Source of the DNA: a virus
Virus record (IMG/VR): IMGVR_UViG_3300013104_000065
Coordinates: 1-28,730 of that record
Length of the DNA: 28,730 bases
Strand: one strand, 5' to 3'
Below are positions 14,537-22,681 of this stretch, piece by piece. A program made the translations under genes and the position numbers. Every line of letters begins with the position of its first letter. Position 1 is the stretch's first letter. Below the pieces are notes generated by a model. It saw nothing but the letters and a program-made list of their open reading frames with translations, searched no databases and was not told the DNA's origin.

Positions 14537-15208
14537 TTATTGAAGTTGCTCAGCCAGCCAGGCCGGCTGCCCAGGCCTGTACTCGACCGCCGGGAAATGC
14601 TCCGATTCGGGCCAGTCACGTAGATCCTGCCGGTAGCCCTGCAACTGCTTGTACTGCTCGGCAGTGAGGGTTGTCGGGCGCTCGGCCTCCAGCTCGTCGC
14701 GGTGACGGGCGATCAGCGGATCGGTGAGCAGCAACGCCCGGTCGCGAATGACCCGCTCGCGGTTTTTCAGATCCTCTACCGTAGGCGGCGGCGCTGGTGC
14801 GGTACTCGGCCGCCCGTTTTTGCCAGGTACAAGGATCGACCCACCCAGCGAAAGCTCCCGGTAGATTTCGTCATGTTCTTCATGGGGAACGTCCACCAGT
14901 TCAGATTCTGGCGGAAGCAAACACTTAGGGTTGGGCACAACAACCAACGGGGGAGACGCGCTGTCATCCGGCACCTTAATCATCGGGGCAACTGCATCAA
15001 TGTCAGGAACCCAAATAGTTTCAGGCGTCACCGTATCCCCCTCACTCCAATCCGGGTTTTCAACTTCAATATCAGGGCGATTCCATGCTGGGTCTTGGAT
15101 TGTAATGGTTGGTCGCTCCCATTCTGGGTCAGGAACCTGAATAGTCCGAGTACCGTGGAAGTCTTCATTGAAGAATGCATTGTCTTTTGCGCTATAGAAA
15201 ATTTTCAT
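14537..15208 (-). CDS. tail fibre assembly protein with N-terminal 12-residue repeats
   Basis: A 223-residue protein next to the fibre gene. The C-terminal half (ARHRDELEAERPTTLTAEQY, DLRDWPESEHFP) is typical of tail fibre assembly chaperones found with Pseudomonas prophage fibres; the N-terminal MKIFYSAKDNAFF also fits. Residues 23-58 and 65-100 form six 12-residue units of the pattern I-x-V-x-D-P-x-W-x-R-P, with a 6-residue break; the last three units lose the Trp. These repeats are not part of chaperones as I know them. The coding sequence of the first 110 residues is AT-richer than the rest, suggesting a swapped N-terminal part. Confidence 0.75.
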   Translation of the reverse strand: MKIFYSAKDNAFFNEDFHGTRTIQVPDPEWERPTITIQDPAWNRPDIEVENPDWSEGDTVTPETIWVPDIDAVAPMIKVPDDSASPPLVVVPNPKCLLPPESELVDVPHEEHDEIYRELSLGGSILVPGKNGRPSTAPAPPPTVEDLKNRERVIRDRALLLTDPLIARHRDELEAERPTTLTAEQYKQLQGYRQDLRDWPESEHFPAVEYRPGQPAWLAEQLQ

Positions 15209-15211
15209 GTA

Positions 15212-17191
15212 TTAAAATCCCCTGGCCTCGACCATCACAACAAGCCCTGTTTGCACTACCCCTGCCCATTCCTCGATTCGTAACGTGCAACCATCCACAG
15301 TGCCGAGTGAATACGAACCCTGAGTACCACACTGAGCATTAGCCGCCAGTTTGAAGCTCACTCTTGCATTCAAAAATTGATTAGGGAATCGAAAAGGCCA
15401 AGTGACATTTATCAACGTAGTCTGACCAAAGTCGCCAAGACTGTATTCCAACCATTGAATTATTTCCCCCGTATCCGCGTTTTTGCTCCACCCATTCGGA
15501 GCCAATAGCGCCGTGTCTTTAGGACGGTCCACCTGAAGGCGAACAACTGTTCCATTGACATTTTTCATATAAGGGACGGCAACATCCCCACCAATAAAAC
15601 CAGCCTCAAAACAATTGTTGCCATTTATCTTGTATTGAACAGCGGCAACAACGTATGCGCAGTTAGCGATGTATGGACCCGCGTATCCGGCGGGCTGATC
15701 CCAAACAGTCGTGTTGCCTGCAATAGCAGGCACAGACAACGACTTCGGGACAATTAGAGCGCCATCAGCGCTATAGGACATCAGTGGGCCGAGGGTTTTG
15801 TTGTCATCCGCAACCGTTCCCCACACGAAACCACCTGTGCTGCCGCCTCCCTTGTTGCAAATAAATTGCACCTTCCCAGTACCTAACGACCCCCATCCAA
15901 TGTAACCGCCAAACTCGCTGTAACCCGTCACTTCGGAATTAAAAGACAACCCCATAAACTTTGGATAGACGGGGCCACCGGTTTTCAACATCAGAGTCGA
16001 CGGATCGAAGTTGGCGCTAGTCCAATATTCGAACCAGTCACCAGTCCCGTCCGCATAGGTGAGCCGCCCCCATGATCTACGGGCAGTCATTGAACATACA
16101 AAATCAAATCCCAACTTCCCGCCATCGTACTTGGCGCGAATACCTGAAAAATACACGGTACCGGGCGGGCCATCTTTAGTGGTCGGGTTCCCATTAATGA
16201 AACGCGCACTACCTACATCAGAAATTTTCCCGGGGATGGCTTCATTGTTATTTGAACTCACCGCATCAGTAATGCCAGCATCGGCCAACGTAGTCGGATT
16301 CGTTCCGGCAATCACGTGACCGTTCTTGTCTACGGTCAAACTGCGATAGGTTCCCGCGACTATACCCGTACGCCCGGTGATCATTTCGAAGGTGAGCGCC
16401 GTGGATCCCAACTCTATCGGTGCATCCGTGACCAACTGCCAAACGCTGTCGCCGTTGTCTGTACCCTTCTCGACATGGACGAACAAACCCGGCGTCACTT
16501 CAACGCTGGCATCCGCATCTTGCGACCGCGCCCATGCACCCTTCGCAACCAGGTAGATACCGTTGGTTTTACCCTGCGCCTGGTTCTTCACTAACACCCG
16601 GTTGCCTTCAACCACAGCCACGCCGTCGATGGTCTGCTGCCCGTTGAGTGCGATTGCCGCCGTGGTGGCTACCAGAACCGAATGCTTGAAGTCCTGCCGG
16701 TTGACAGCCTCAGTGATTGCTAGGTCGACGTATTCACGGGTCGCCAGTACCACGGCGGGATCGATCTTCAGCACGATGTTGTTGGTGCTGGAAACAATGA
16801 AGTTCATCCGCACAATCTGTGTACGACCTGACCCCTGATCCAGCGCGGGCTTAAAGCTGGGCGCGCAGTTCGATACCGCGACCAGGTCGCCATCAGAATC
16901 GTACAAGCCAATCTCACGGATCCACCAACCGCCCACGTCTGCGGGGATGACCTGCTCGGCGATGATCACCGCCGCGTTAACCGGGTCGACGCGAAGTTGA
17001 TTGAGCGGCGCCCGCCGCTGCTCGTTGATCAGCTTGGTCTGGGTTGCACTGGGGATTGGGTCAGTGCCGTTGGCATCCCCTACCCCCAACGCAGTGAGGT
17101 TCCAGGGAATGCCAAGGGAGTTGGCATTCGCCAGCTTTGCGGCCCCCACGTTGGTGAGGATCGCCATAAATTGCGAGTTGCGATCAATCAT
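15212..17191 (-). CDS. tail fibre protein (receptor binding), gpH-like
   Basis: A 659-residue tail fibre. Residues about 8-165 form the conserved baseplate-attachment domain (ILTNVGAAKLANA, GVGDANGTDP, GGWWIREIGLYD). Then comes the domain with DGVAVVEGNRVLVKNQAQGKTNGIYLVAKGAW (split here only as a description; residues about 190-225) seen in many trimeric phage fibres. The C-terminal 300 or so residues (from about 350) show no family motif I recognise and have lower GC and different codon use, as expected of a host-range tip acquired by recombination. It overlaps gpI by ATGA and is followed closely by its assembly gene. Receptor is unknown. Confidence 0.9.
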   Translation of the reverse strand: MIDRNSQFMAILTNVGAAKLANANSLGIPWNLTALGVGDANGTDPIPSATQTKLINEQRRAPLNQLRVDPVNAAVIIAEQVIPADVGGWWIREIGLYDSDGDLVAVSNCAPSFKPALDQGSGRTQIVRMNFIVSSTNNIVLKIDPAVVLATREYVDLAITEAVNRQDFKHSVLVATTAAIALNGQQTIDGVAVVEGNRVLVKNQAQGKTNGIYLVAKGAWARSQDADASVEVTPGLFVHVEKGTDNGDSVWQLVTDAPIELGSTALTFEMITGRTGIVAGTYRSLTVDKNGHVIAGTNPTTLADAGITDAVSSNNNEAIPGKISDVGSARFINGNPTTKDGPPGTVYFSGIRAKYDGGKLGFDFVCSMTARRSWGRLTYADGTGDWFEYWTSANFDPSTLMLKTGGPVYPKFMGLSFNSEVTGYSEFGGYIGWGSLGTGKVQFICNKGGGSTGGFVWGTVADDNKTLGPLMSYSADGALIVPKSLSVPAIAGNTTVWDQPAGYAGPYIANCAYVVAAVQYKINGNNCFEAGFIGGDVAVPYMKNVNGTVVRLQVDRPKDTALLAPNGWSKNADTGEIIQWLEYSLGDFGQTTLINVTWPFRFPNQFLNARVSFKLAANAQCGTQGSYSLGTVDGCTLRIEEWAGVVQTGLVVMVEARGF

Positions 17192-17793
17192 GGGTAAACG
17201 TCCAGAGTGTCTATGCTGTGTTCGCGCCCAACCACGCCGATGTAGCCCGTGACTTCGATGTCACGCTGCACAGGTGGGTAGACGTCGATTACGTCGCCTT
17301 CGTAGAGGGCGACACCAATGTTTATGGCGCCTTGGGTTTCCAGGCTGATCGCCAGGCCGGTCAAGGGACGGCTGACGGGCTTGGCGTCGTCGATCAGACG
17401 CTCCAGCTCCAGGTACATCTCTTCAGTGATGCCGGTGTCCAGCACGCCGACCTTCAAAGCGAAGGTGCCGGGAATACCCTTAGGCGTGGTCTGCCACCAC
17501 TCCAGCACCTCGATCAGGTAACCGAGCGGCTCGACCACTCGCCGCAGGGCGCCGATGGTGCCCTTGTGGGCATGCACGTAGAACGCGGAGCGAATGGCCG
17601 AACGTTTGACGGCTTCCGACCACTTGTTGTCCCAGCGGTCGACCGACCAGGTCCAGGCCAGCCAAGGCAGCAGATGCGCCGGACAGGTGTCAGGGTTGTA
17701 GAGGTCGCGCAATGGGATCTTGGTTTTCTCGGCCAGGGCGGCCTCAATGGCGCGCTCCAGTTGCGTGCTGTTCAAGGGGAGCAAGCTGGTCAT
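17188..17793 (-). CDS. baseplate protein I (P2 gpI-like)
   Basis: A 201-residue baseplate wedge protein (P2 gpI 176) with the family signatures LLPWLAWTWSVDRWD, the RSAFYVHAHKGTIGALRRVVEPLG segment and a C-terminal IDVYP end. I start at MTSLLP (17793), which overlaps the gpJ stop as ATGA; the upstream in-frame residues lie inside gpJ. It links the baseplate to the tail fibre. Confidence 0.93.
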   Translation of the reverse strand: MTSLLPLNSTQLERAIEAALAEKTKIPLRDLYNPDTCPAHLLPWLAWTWSVDRWDNKWSEAVKRSAIRSAFYVHAHKGTIGALRRVVEPLGYLIEVLEWWQTTPKGIPGTFALKVGVLDTGITEEMYLELERLIDDAKPVSRPLTGLAISLETQGAINIGVALYEGDVIDVYPPVQRDIEVTGYIGVVGREHSIDTLDVYP

Positions 17794-18677
17794 GTCGAGC
17801 CCCCGAGGACAACACTGAAGCCCGTGCAATACGCCGCCTGGGCTTTGGTGGGCTTCAGGTCGACCCAGCCCAGCAGCTCGACCCGGCCAACGCCGTTGAT
17901 GTGCAACTGGGCATCGACACCGGACTGAGCAACCTCCAGCGCCAGGCGCTTGCGGGGGTTGATCCAGGCCGCGAGACGCTTGGTGGCTTCGGCCAGGATC
18001 GCGTCGTTTTCCGGGCCGGCGCCTTGCATGTGCAACACGGCATCGATCCGGTAGTTGAGGATCTCGGCGCTCTGCACGATGAGACGGTCACCCACCGGGC
18101 GGATGTCATCGTCGCTGAGTTTGGCGTGTACCGCGTCAAGCAAGGGCTGATCGGCCAGGCCGCTGCCGGTAAGGCTCAGCACGGTTACTACCACTACGGC
18201 CGGCGACGGGCTTTCTGCCGTGGCGTCGGCCACCAGCGCCGAGGCGTTGCGTGCATGGAAGATATAGCTATTGCGCGGCCCGGCAGTCGTCAGCCCTTCA
18301 TAGACAAGCTGGATACGCTCGCGCAGGGCATCGTCCGATTCCCTGACCTCTTCCACCGGCGGCACCGCCTGCAGGTTGGCCGGTTGAATCACCAGGCGCT
18401 GGAGTTTGACGTTGGCCGCGAGCTGATCTAGATCCTCCTTCTCGGCATACGCCAGCATCAGCGCCTTGGCCGCGTCGTTGACCCGAGCCCGGTTTTGCAT
18501 CTTGCCGTACGAGCCTAACTCAACCAGCTTGACCACCGGGTCGCTCTCAAGAGCCGCCGACCAATTGTCGCCCATGTACCCGCGAAACGCCGCGAGCCCC
18601 TCTTCGTACAACGCTTCGTAGTCCAGGGCCTCCAGCACCTGCGGCGCCGGCAGTGCCGATAAATCCACTGTGCTCAT
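17790..18677 (-). CDS. baseplate protein J (P2 gpJ-like)
   Basis: A 295-residue baseplate J protein (P2 gpJ 302), with LSALPAPQVLEALDYEALYE near the start, the GSYGKMQNRARVNDAAKALM motif and the family C-terminus. It builds the outer wedge of the baseplate. ATGA overlaps join it to gpW upstream and gpI downstream, consistent with translational coupling and balanced amounts. Confidence 0.95.
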   Translation of the reverse strand: MSTVDLSALPAPQVLEALDYEALYEEGLAAFRGYMGDNWSAALESDPVVKLVELGSYGKMQNRARVNDAAKALMLAYAEKEDLDQLAANVKLQRLVIQPANLQAVPPVEEVRESDDALRERIQLVYEGLTTAGPRNSYIFHARNASALVADATAESPSPAVVVVTVLSLTGSGLADQPLLDAVHAKLSDDDIRPVGDRLIVQSAEILNYRIDAVLHMQGAGPENDAILAEATKRLAAWINPRKRLALEVAQSGVDAQLHINGVGRVELLGWVDLKPTKAQAAYCTGFSVVLGGST

Positions 18678-19000
18678 GCCGACACCTCCAGCAGCAGGCG
18701 CTCGCCCTGGTATTCACCGGTTAATTTGAAGTCAATGCGCCCACTGACAATGGCGACGACCTGTACCTGCTCCAGCTTTAGCCGCGGCTCCCAGCGCCCC
18801 AGCGAACGAGCCACCTCGGCCTGTACTGCACTCTTCCAACCGGCGTTAACCGGCAGGTCGACAAAGCGTCGGATCTGGCTGCCGTACTCGGGCCGCATCC
18901 GCCGACTGCCCACGGGCGTGGAGAGAATGTCCCCAATGGACTGCCGGAGATGGTCGAGCCCGGACAACGGTTGGCCGGTGCGGCGATCCATTCCGATCAT
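18674..19000 (-). CDS. baseplate protein W (gp25-like)
   Basis: A 108-residue gp25/W-family baseplate protein (P2 gpW 115) with the DILSTPVGSRRMRPEYGS motif that defines the family. It sits at the inner wedge and nucleates sheath contraction. It lies five bases after a small unknown gene and overlaps gpJ by ATGA. Confidence 0.95.
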   Translation of the reverse strand: MIGMDRRTGQPLSGLDHLRQSIGDILSTPVGSRRMRPEYGSQIRRFVDLPVNAGWKSAVQAEVARSLGRWEPRLKLEQVQVVAIVSGRIDFKLTGEYQGERLLLEVSA

Positions 19001-19005
19001 CGGGA

Positions 19006-19197
19006 TTACTCCTGCACCAGGTCCGGGTGAGCCTTGAGGAAGGCGAATTGTTCCTTGGTAGTGGCTGTCACGCTTGCCTTGGTCACGGCCAGGGCGCTGC
19101 CGTCGGGAAGGATCAGCGTGCGCGAGGTGTAGAGCGTGTCGCGAAACACGCGGCCAGGCCCAATCTCGTCCTGGCTGTCGGGTTTGTTCTTGCTCAT
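19006..19197 (-). CDS. small unknown protein between baseplate V and W
   Basis: A 63-residue protein (MSKNKPDSQDEIGPGRVF start) that I do not recognise. It has a hydrophilic N-terminus, a strand-forming middle (TLILPDGSALAVTKASV) and a helical tail (EQFAFLKAHPDL). AGGAG lies nine bases before the ATG at 19197; a TTG at 19200 is an alternative. It follows a hairpin and U-run. Position suggests a minor baseplate or assembly factor. Confidence 0.7.
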   Translation of the reverse strand: MSKNKPDSQDEIGPGRVFRDTLYTSRTLILPDGSALAVTKASVTATTKEQFAFLKAHPDLVQE

Positions 19198-19217
19198 CAA
19201 TGGATGCTCCTAAAACG

Positions 19218-19236
19218 AAAAAACCGCACTAGGCGG
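19218..19236 (-). terminator. short hairpin plus U-run before the small baseplate gene
   Basis: On the minus strand CCGC and GCGG (19236-19233 and 19227-19224) enclose a 5-base loop, then TTTTTTCGTTTTAGGAG leads to the next start. The stem is only 4 bp, so termination would be weak. Confidence 0.45.
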
Positions 19237-19243
19237 GCCGGAA

Positions 19244-19801
19244 TCAGTGTTTGTGGTTCGGCGTGTTGCCGCCGACATCGATGACCTTGCCGGCACTGTT
19301 GATGTCGCCGGTCGTACTCAGCGTGCCGTCAATGGCGACCGCGCCTACCAGGTCAATCGTGCCCGAGACCAACCGTATGCTTTCCGGCGTCATCTCCCAG
19401 ACCGACGCACCGACCTTGATCGTGACGGTGCCCGCCGGCAGATCGATGGTGTAGCTGCTGGCTTCCCAGTCGTAGACCAAGGAGCCGCCATCATCGAAAC
19501 GCCAAACTTCGACGTGGTCGCGATTGTCCGGTTGGGCACCGGCATTGCCGTACAGGCCGGGGATAAACGTGCCCATCGCCGGCTCGCCGCTGGGACTGAT
19601 CAATGCACCCTGCTCGCCCAGGCTCGGCACCCGCCAGTGGCGCGCCTTACCGGCGGCTTGGCTGTGCCAGCGAACCCAAGCGCTGGTCCAATCACCGGAC
19701 TGCACACGCACCACGGCAGCAGGCAGATCGACCGCCACGACAATGCAGGGCAGCACCGTGGAAGCGATCATCCGATCATGCTGGGCCGTGACGTAGCTCA
19801 T
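19244..19801 (-). CDS. baseplate spike protein V (P2 gpV-like)
   Basis: A 185-residue central spike protein (P2 gpV 211). The N-terminal OB-fold-like half (VVAVDLPAAVVRVQSG, RVPSLGEQGALISPSG) is followed by a beta-helical part and a C-terminal HKH (183-185). In P2-type spikes such an HxH motif binds iron at the membrane-piercing tip, so this tip probably does too. It overlaps the upstream gene by ATGA and is the first baseplate gene. Confidence 0.94.
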   Translation of the reverse strand: MSYVTAQHDRMIASTVLPCIVVAVDLPAAVVRVQSGDWTSAWVRWHSQAAGKARHWRVPSLGEQGALISPSGEPAMGTFIPGLYGNAGAQPDNRDHVEVWRFDDGGSLVYDWEASSYTIDLPAGTVTIKVGASVWEMTPESIRLVSGTIDLVGAVAIDGTLSTTGDINSAGKVIDVGGNTPNHKH

Positions 19802-20316
19802 CGCAGATCCTCCGGCTTGATCGGCCCGACGCCTGGCCCCAGATCGATGACCAGCGAACCCGGCGGTTCATCCGGCCACGGCCATTCCTCGGCGCCCAGG
19901 TAAACCGTCTGATCCCACTCCACCAGCCAGACGAAATAGCCGTCCAGTTCGGGCTTGGTCCAGTCCTGGGTGGAGCGCACGAACTTCGCGCAGTCGACCT
20001 CCAAGCCCCAGCTTTGCCCCCGCAGCAGTACCGCCAATTGAGACGCCAGCTGCACAGCTTGCCGTTGCGGGTCCGTGCTGATCGAATCGACGATGATTCG
20101 CGCCTCGAACTTGCAGGTGAGCGCGGTTTCACCGGTACCGGGATCCGGTGCAGGTTCCATCTCGGCCATTTCCAGCAGCACCACCGGGGTGGGGATGCTG
20201 GTCTCTGCCGACAAATCCGGCCAGAACGACGCGCCCTGAATGCCCGGTAAGTGCTCCTGCAGTTGCTGTTCGACGGCCGAGTACAACTGGTCAAGGCTGA
20301 AAGGTTGGTCAGACAC
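19798..20316 (-). CDS. gp37-like phage protein (tail completion position)
   Basis: A 172-residue protein of the gp37 type found before baseplate V in Mu- and P2-like prophages. It may help complete or terminate the tail, but this is inferred from position. Features: acidic, tryptophan-rich C-terminal half (LDGYFVWLVEWDQTVYLGAEEWPWPDE). I start at a GTG at 20316 that overlaps the upstream stop and has GGGAGG five bases before it. The same frame continues upstream through the Z-like gene but that part is a shadow. Confidence 0.75.
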   Translation of the reverse strand: MSDQPFSLDQLYSAVEQQLQEHLPGIQGASFWPDLSAETSIPTPVVLLEMAEMEPAPDPGTGETALTCKFEARIIVDSISTDPQRQAVQLASQLAVLLRGQSWGLEVDCAKFVRSTQDWTKPELDGYFVWLVEWDQTVYLGAEEWPWPDEPPGSLVIDLGPGVGPIKPEDLR

Positions 20317-20965
20317 GGGCGCCTCCCTTGAGGTACTTCTGCAGTTCAAAGTTGAGTTCTTGCTTGAGGATCTCCAGCAAGCGTTCATCGGCGCGTTTGA
20401 CCCAGCTGTCGAAGTGCGGTCGCACCTGGTCCAGGGAGACCTTGGCTTTCGCCAGCGGAAAGCGGTTGTCGCTTTCGGCGATGAAACCAGAGCTGCGTCG
20501 GCCCTGAGTGCTGCCGGGATAATCCGTGGCGTTGAAGTGCTTGCTCGACGTGCGGATCCAGATATCTGGACCGCTGCCGTACACCTGCTTGAAGAACGCC
20601 CCCTGGTAGCGCCGCCCCGCCACCGAAACGCCGGCACGGGTTTGCCGAGCCTTCCCGATCCGGCTGGCCTCAATGGCGTTGACCCCAAACCACAACTTGC
20701 CGCGCATCGCCCCGCCGCTGACCGGATAAGCCCGCAGGCGTTGCCGGACGGCGCCGATGGCGATGCGTTCCTGCTTGCCCACGGCCCGGGCAATGTGAGT
20801 GCGCAGCCAGCCCAGCGTCTTGTTGATCGCACGGCGTTGAGCCGCTGCGGCCGCCTTGGGCACCAACTGGCCGAATTCACGCAGGGCCTGGGAATGCACC
20901 GCCGATGGCTGGATGTTGATCATGCCGCTGTCGCGGGTTTGCTGTACGTGGCTGCCGACGCTCAT
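20309..20965 (-). CDS. minor tail protein Z-like
   Basis: A 218-residue protein of the lambda gpZ family (gpZ 192), basic, with AQRRAINKTLGWLRTHIAR and the FFKQVYGSGPDIWIRTSSKH segment. gpZ-type proteins act at the head-tail interface or tail tip completion. It overlaps both neighbours (ATGA upstream). A second Met at residue 15 is a possible start. Confidence 0.8.
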   Translation of the reverse strand: MSVGSHVQQTRDSGMINIQPSAVHSQALREFGQLVPKAAAAAQRRAINKTLGWLRTHIARAVGKQERIAIGAVRQRLRAYPVSGGAMRGKLWFGVNAIEASRIGKARQTRAGVSVAGRRYQGAFFKQVYGSGPDIWIRTSSKHFNATDYPGSTQGRRSSGFIAESDNRFPLAKAKVSLDQVRPHFDSWVKRADERLLEILKQELNFELQKYLKGGARV

Positions 20966-21288
20966 GGACGCTTCCTCAAGATCAGGGCCACCAGGCCATT
21001 ACCGTTGGGCTCCAGCTGCAGCAGGTCGTATTCGCCACCACCATCCAAAACCGGCACATCGACCGTGACCCGCAGACCTTTGCTGAGGCCTTCCGAATCC
21101 TTCACGCGGATCTCAAAGCGAGGCTCGCGTATGGCGGAGTGGACCTTGCCGAACGCGGGTTGCTTCCACGGTGCCGAGAACATGCCCAACACCGGCTCGG
21201 CGCGGCCTTCGATCTGGGCGCTGTCGCCCAAGGTCTCGAAGACCACATCGTCGATGTCGTCGATCAGGTCGCGGAAGGCCACGGTCAC
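20962..21288 (-). CDS. head-tail attachment protein in the lambda FII position
   Basis: A 108-residue protein directly after the capsid gene, as lambda FII (117) is. It has an acidic start (FRDLIDDIDDVVFETLGD) and a strand-rich C-terminal half, in keeping with head-completion proteins, but the match is by position and size more than motif. I start at the GTG at 21288, overlapping the capsid stop as GTGA with GGAG just upstream; the longer frame reads back into the capsid gene. Confidence 0.7.
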   Translation of the reverse strand: MTVAFRDLIDDIDDVVFETLGDSAQIEGRAEPVLGMFSAPWKQPAFGKVHSAIREPRFEIRVKDSEGLSKGLRVTVDVPVLDGGGEYDLLQLEPNGNGLVALILRKRP

Positions 21289-22280
21289 ATCTCCAGCAGG
21301 ATCTGCGCCCGAGGCCGCGTGCACAGGTGCAGCGGGTTCGACTGCGCTTCGCCGGCCACGCCCTTGTTAAACGGCAGCGGTTCGATCTTGCTGTAGTACG
21401 GGATGCCCTGGGTATTGACCGTTTCCATGTAGTCGGCCGGTGCGAAGGACGAGATGTACAGATCCGGTACGCCCTCGGGGATCAGCAGCGCCTTGTCGTC
21501 GTGGACGAACGCAACGCCAGCAACCTTGCCGCGATAACGCTCCCAGACGATCCCGCCGAACTCGAAGCTTTCACGGGCATCGCCACGCAGAGACGCCGCC
21601 TGCATGGTGTTGAGGTAGGTCTCTTTCACCGACTTATGAACAATCAGCTTGTTCCAGAAGTTCTTGCCGCACAAAGCACGGGAGCCAGTGCTGGTGACGC
21701 TGCCGAGGGCCTCCTCCTGCATATCCAGCGCTTCGCCGCATTTAACTCGCAGCTCGGTATCCGGACTGTTCAAACCCATCGGCAGCCTCTGGCGATTCAC
21801 ACCGAAGGATTTGTAAATATCCAACAGGACGGTCTTGCCATCGGCGTCCAGCACCTGCCCGTTCAATGCACCCATGCGCTGGAATTCGTGGGTGGCATCC
21901 AACTGGCGACGGGCCTTCGCCAGGCGCTTGTTGACCACGTCCTGCACGGCCTGCAATTCGCTGCGGGTGCCAAAGGCGCGGATGCCCTGGATCTCATCCG
22001 CCTTGATGGTAAAGCGCTCTGGCAGGTGTACGGTGTTGAAAGGGATCAACGTACGCTTGGTCCCGCCAACCACCAGACCCGAGGTGCCGCGTTCACCCGA
22101 AGGCACCAGGGCCAGGGTGTCGCCGTCCTTCTCGATCTGCACAGTCAGGGTGCTGATGCCCTCTTCGCGAAACAGACCCAGGCTGCTGATGCGGCCCGGC
22201 AGGTATTCTTGTTCGTTGATTGCAGCGGTCAGCGAGGAGACGCTGAATGCATCGTCTTCAAAAATGGCGATATCGGCCAT
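21285..22280 (-). CDS. major capsid protein (lambda gpE-like)
   Basis: A 331-residue major capsid protein of the lambda gpE family (341). Typical segments include SSLTAAINEQEYLPGRI at the start, FNTVHLPERFTIKADEIQGIRAFG, and GIVWERYRGKVAGV toward the C-terminus. It forms the HK97-fold shell and is decorated by the D protein encoded just upstream. A hairpin with U-run lies between D and this gene and a CTGGAG ribosome-binding site follows. Confidence 0.95.
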   Translation of the reverse strand: MADIAIFEDDAFSVSSLTAAINEQEYLPGRISSLGLFREEGISTLTVQIEKDGDTLALVPSGERGTSGLVVGGTKRTLIPFNTVHLPERFTIKADEIQGIRAFGTRSELQAVQDVVNKRLAKARRQLDATHEFQRMGALNGQVLDADGKTVLLDIYKSFGVNRQRLPMGLNSPDTELRVKCGEALDMQEEALGSVTSTGSRALCGKNFWNKLIVHKSVKETYLNTMQAASLRGDARESFEFGGIVWERYRGKVAGVAFVHDDKALLIPEGVPDLYISSFAPADYMETVNTQGIPYYSKIEPLPFNKGVAGEAQSNPLHLCTRPRAQILLEM

Positions 22281-22298
22281 GGGGTACTCTCCAGAAAC

Positions 22299-22322
22299 GA
22301 AAAATCCCGCACGCGGCGGGAT
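22299..22322 (-). terminator. hairpin plus U-run between decoration and capsid genes
   Basis: On the minus strand ATCCCGC (22322-22316) pairs with GCGGGAT (22310-22304) around a 5-base loop, followed by TTTTTCGTTTCTGGAG. It looks like a true terminator yet sits inside the head operon. Confidence 0.7.
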
Positions 22323-22342
22323 GGATAAGTGGGCTGAACGTC

Positions 22343-22681
22343 TTAGCGGACGATCACGAAATGGGACGCCAGGGCCTTTTCGGCAGCAGGGTCGAGTCCG
22401 GTCAGGTGGGCTTCGCTGACCTCGGCCAAGCGCACGACAGCACGACCGCGACGAGGAACATCGGACTCGCCCAGCGGGCCGTAGAGGATCGCGATGGCGT
22501 TCTCGGTGCCGTCCTCGGCGGTTGGCTTATAAGGCGCAAATTCGCTGGTGGCGGTGATCAAGCCCAGGATCTGACCCGGCTCAAGTGCCGCACCAGCCGC
22601 GACGTTGATCGCTTCGCGGGAAATGTTGCCAGCGCCTTCGGACAGCAGGAACTCGCCCGCGTGCATCGATTCGGTTTTCAT
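22343..22681 (-). CDS. head decoration protein (lambda gpD-like)
   Basis: A 112-residue capsid-stabilising protein (lambda gpD 110), with the conserved SREAINVAAGAALEPGQILG and a small beta-rich core. Trimers bind the expanded capsid. ATGA overlap joins it to the protease gene; a hairpin separates it from the capsid gene. Confidence 0.94.
   Translation of the reverse strand: MKTESMHAGEFLLSEGAGNISREAINVAAGAALEPGQILGLITATSEFAPYKPTAEDGTENAIAILYGPLGESDVPRRGRAVVRLAEVSEAHLTGLDPAAEKALASHFVIVR

Noticed and set aside
20317-20880. N-terminal extension of the gp37-like frame
   Set aside because: The extension overlaps the Z-like gene in another frame and translates to arginine-rich shadow; a GTG with a good ribosome-binding site marks the real start at 20316.
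20240-22328. Long open frames on the plus strand (376 and 385 codons) opposite the capsid and head-completion genes
   Set aside because: They run antisense to well-recognised phage genes, have arginine/alanine/proline-rich low-complexity translation and no ribosome-binding site; they are shadows of high-GC coding.
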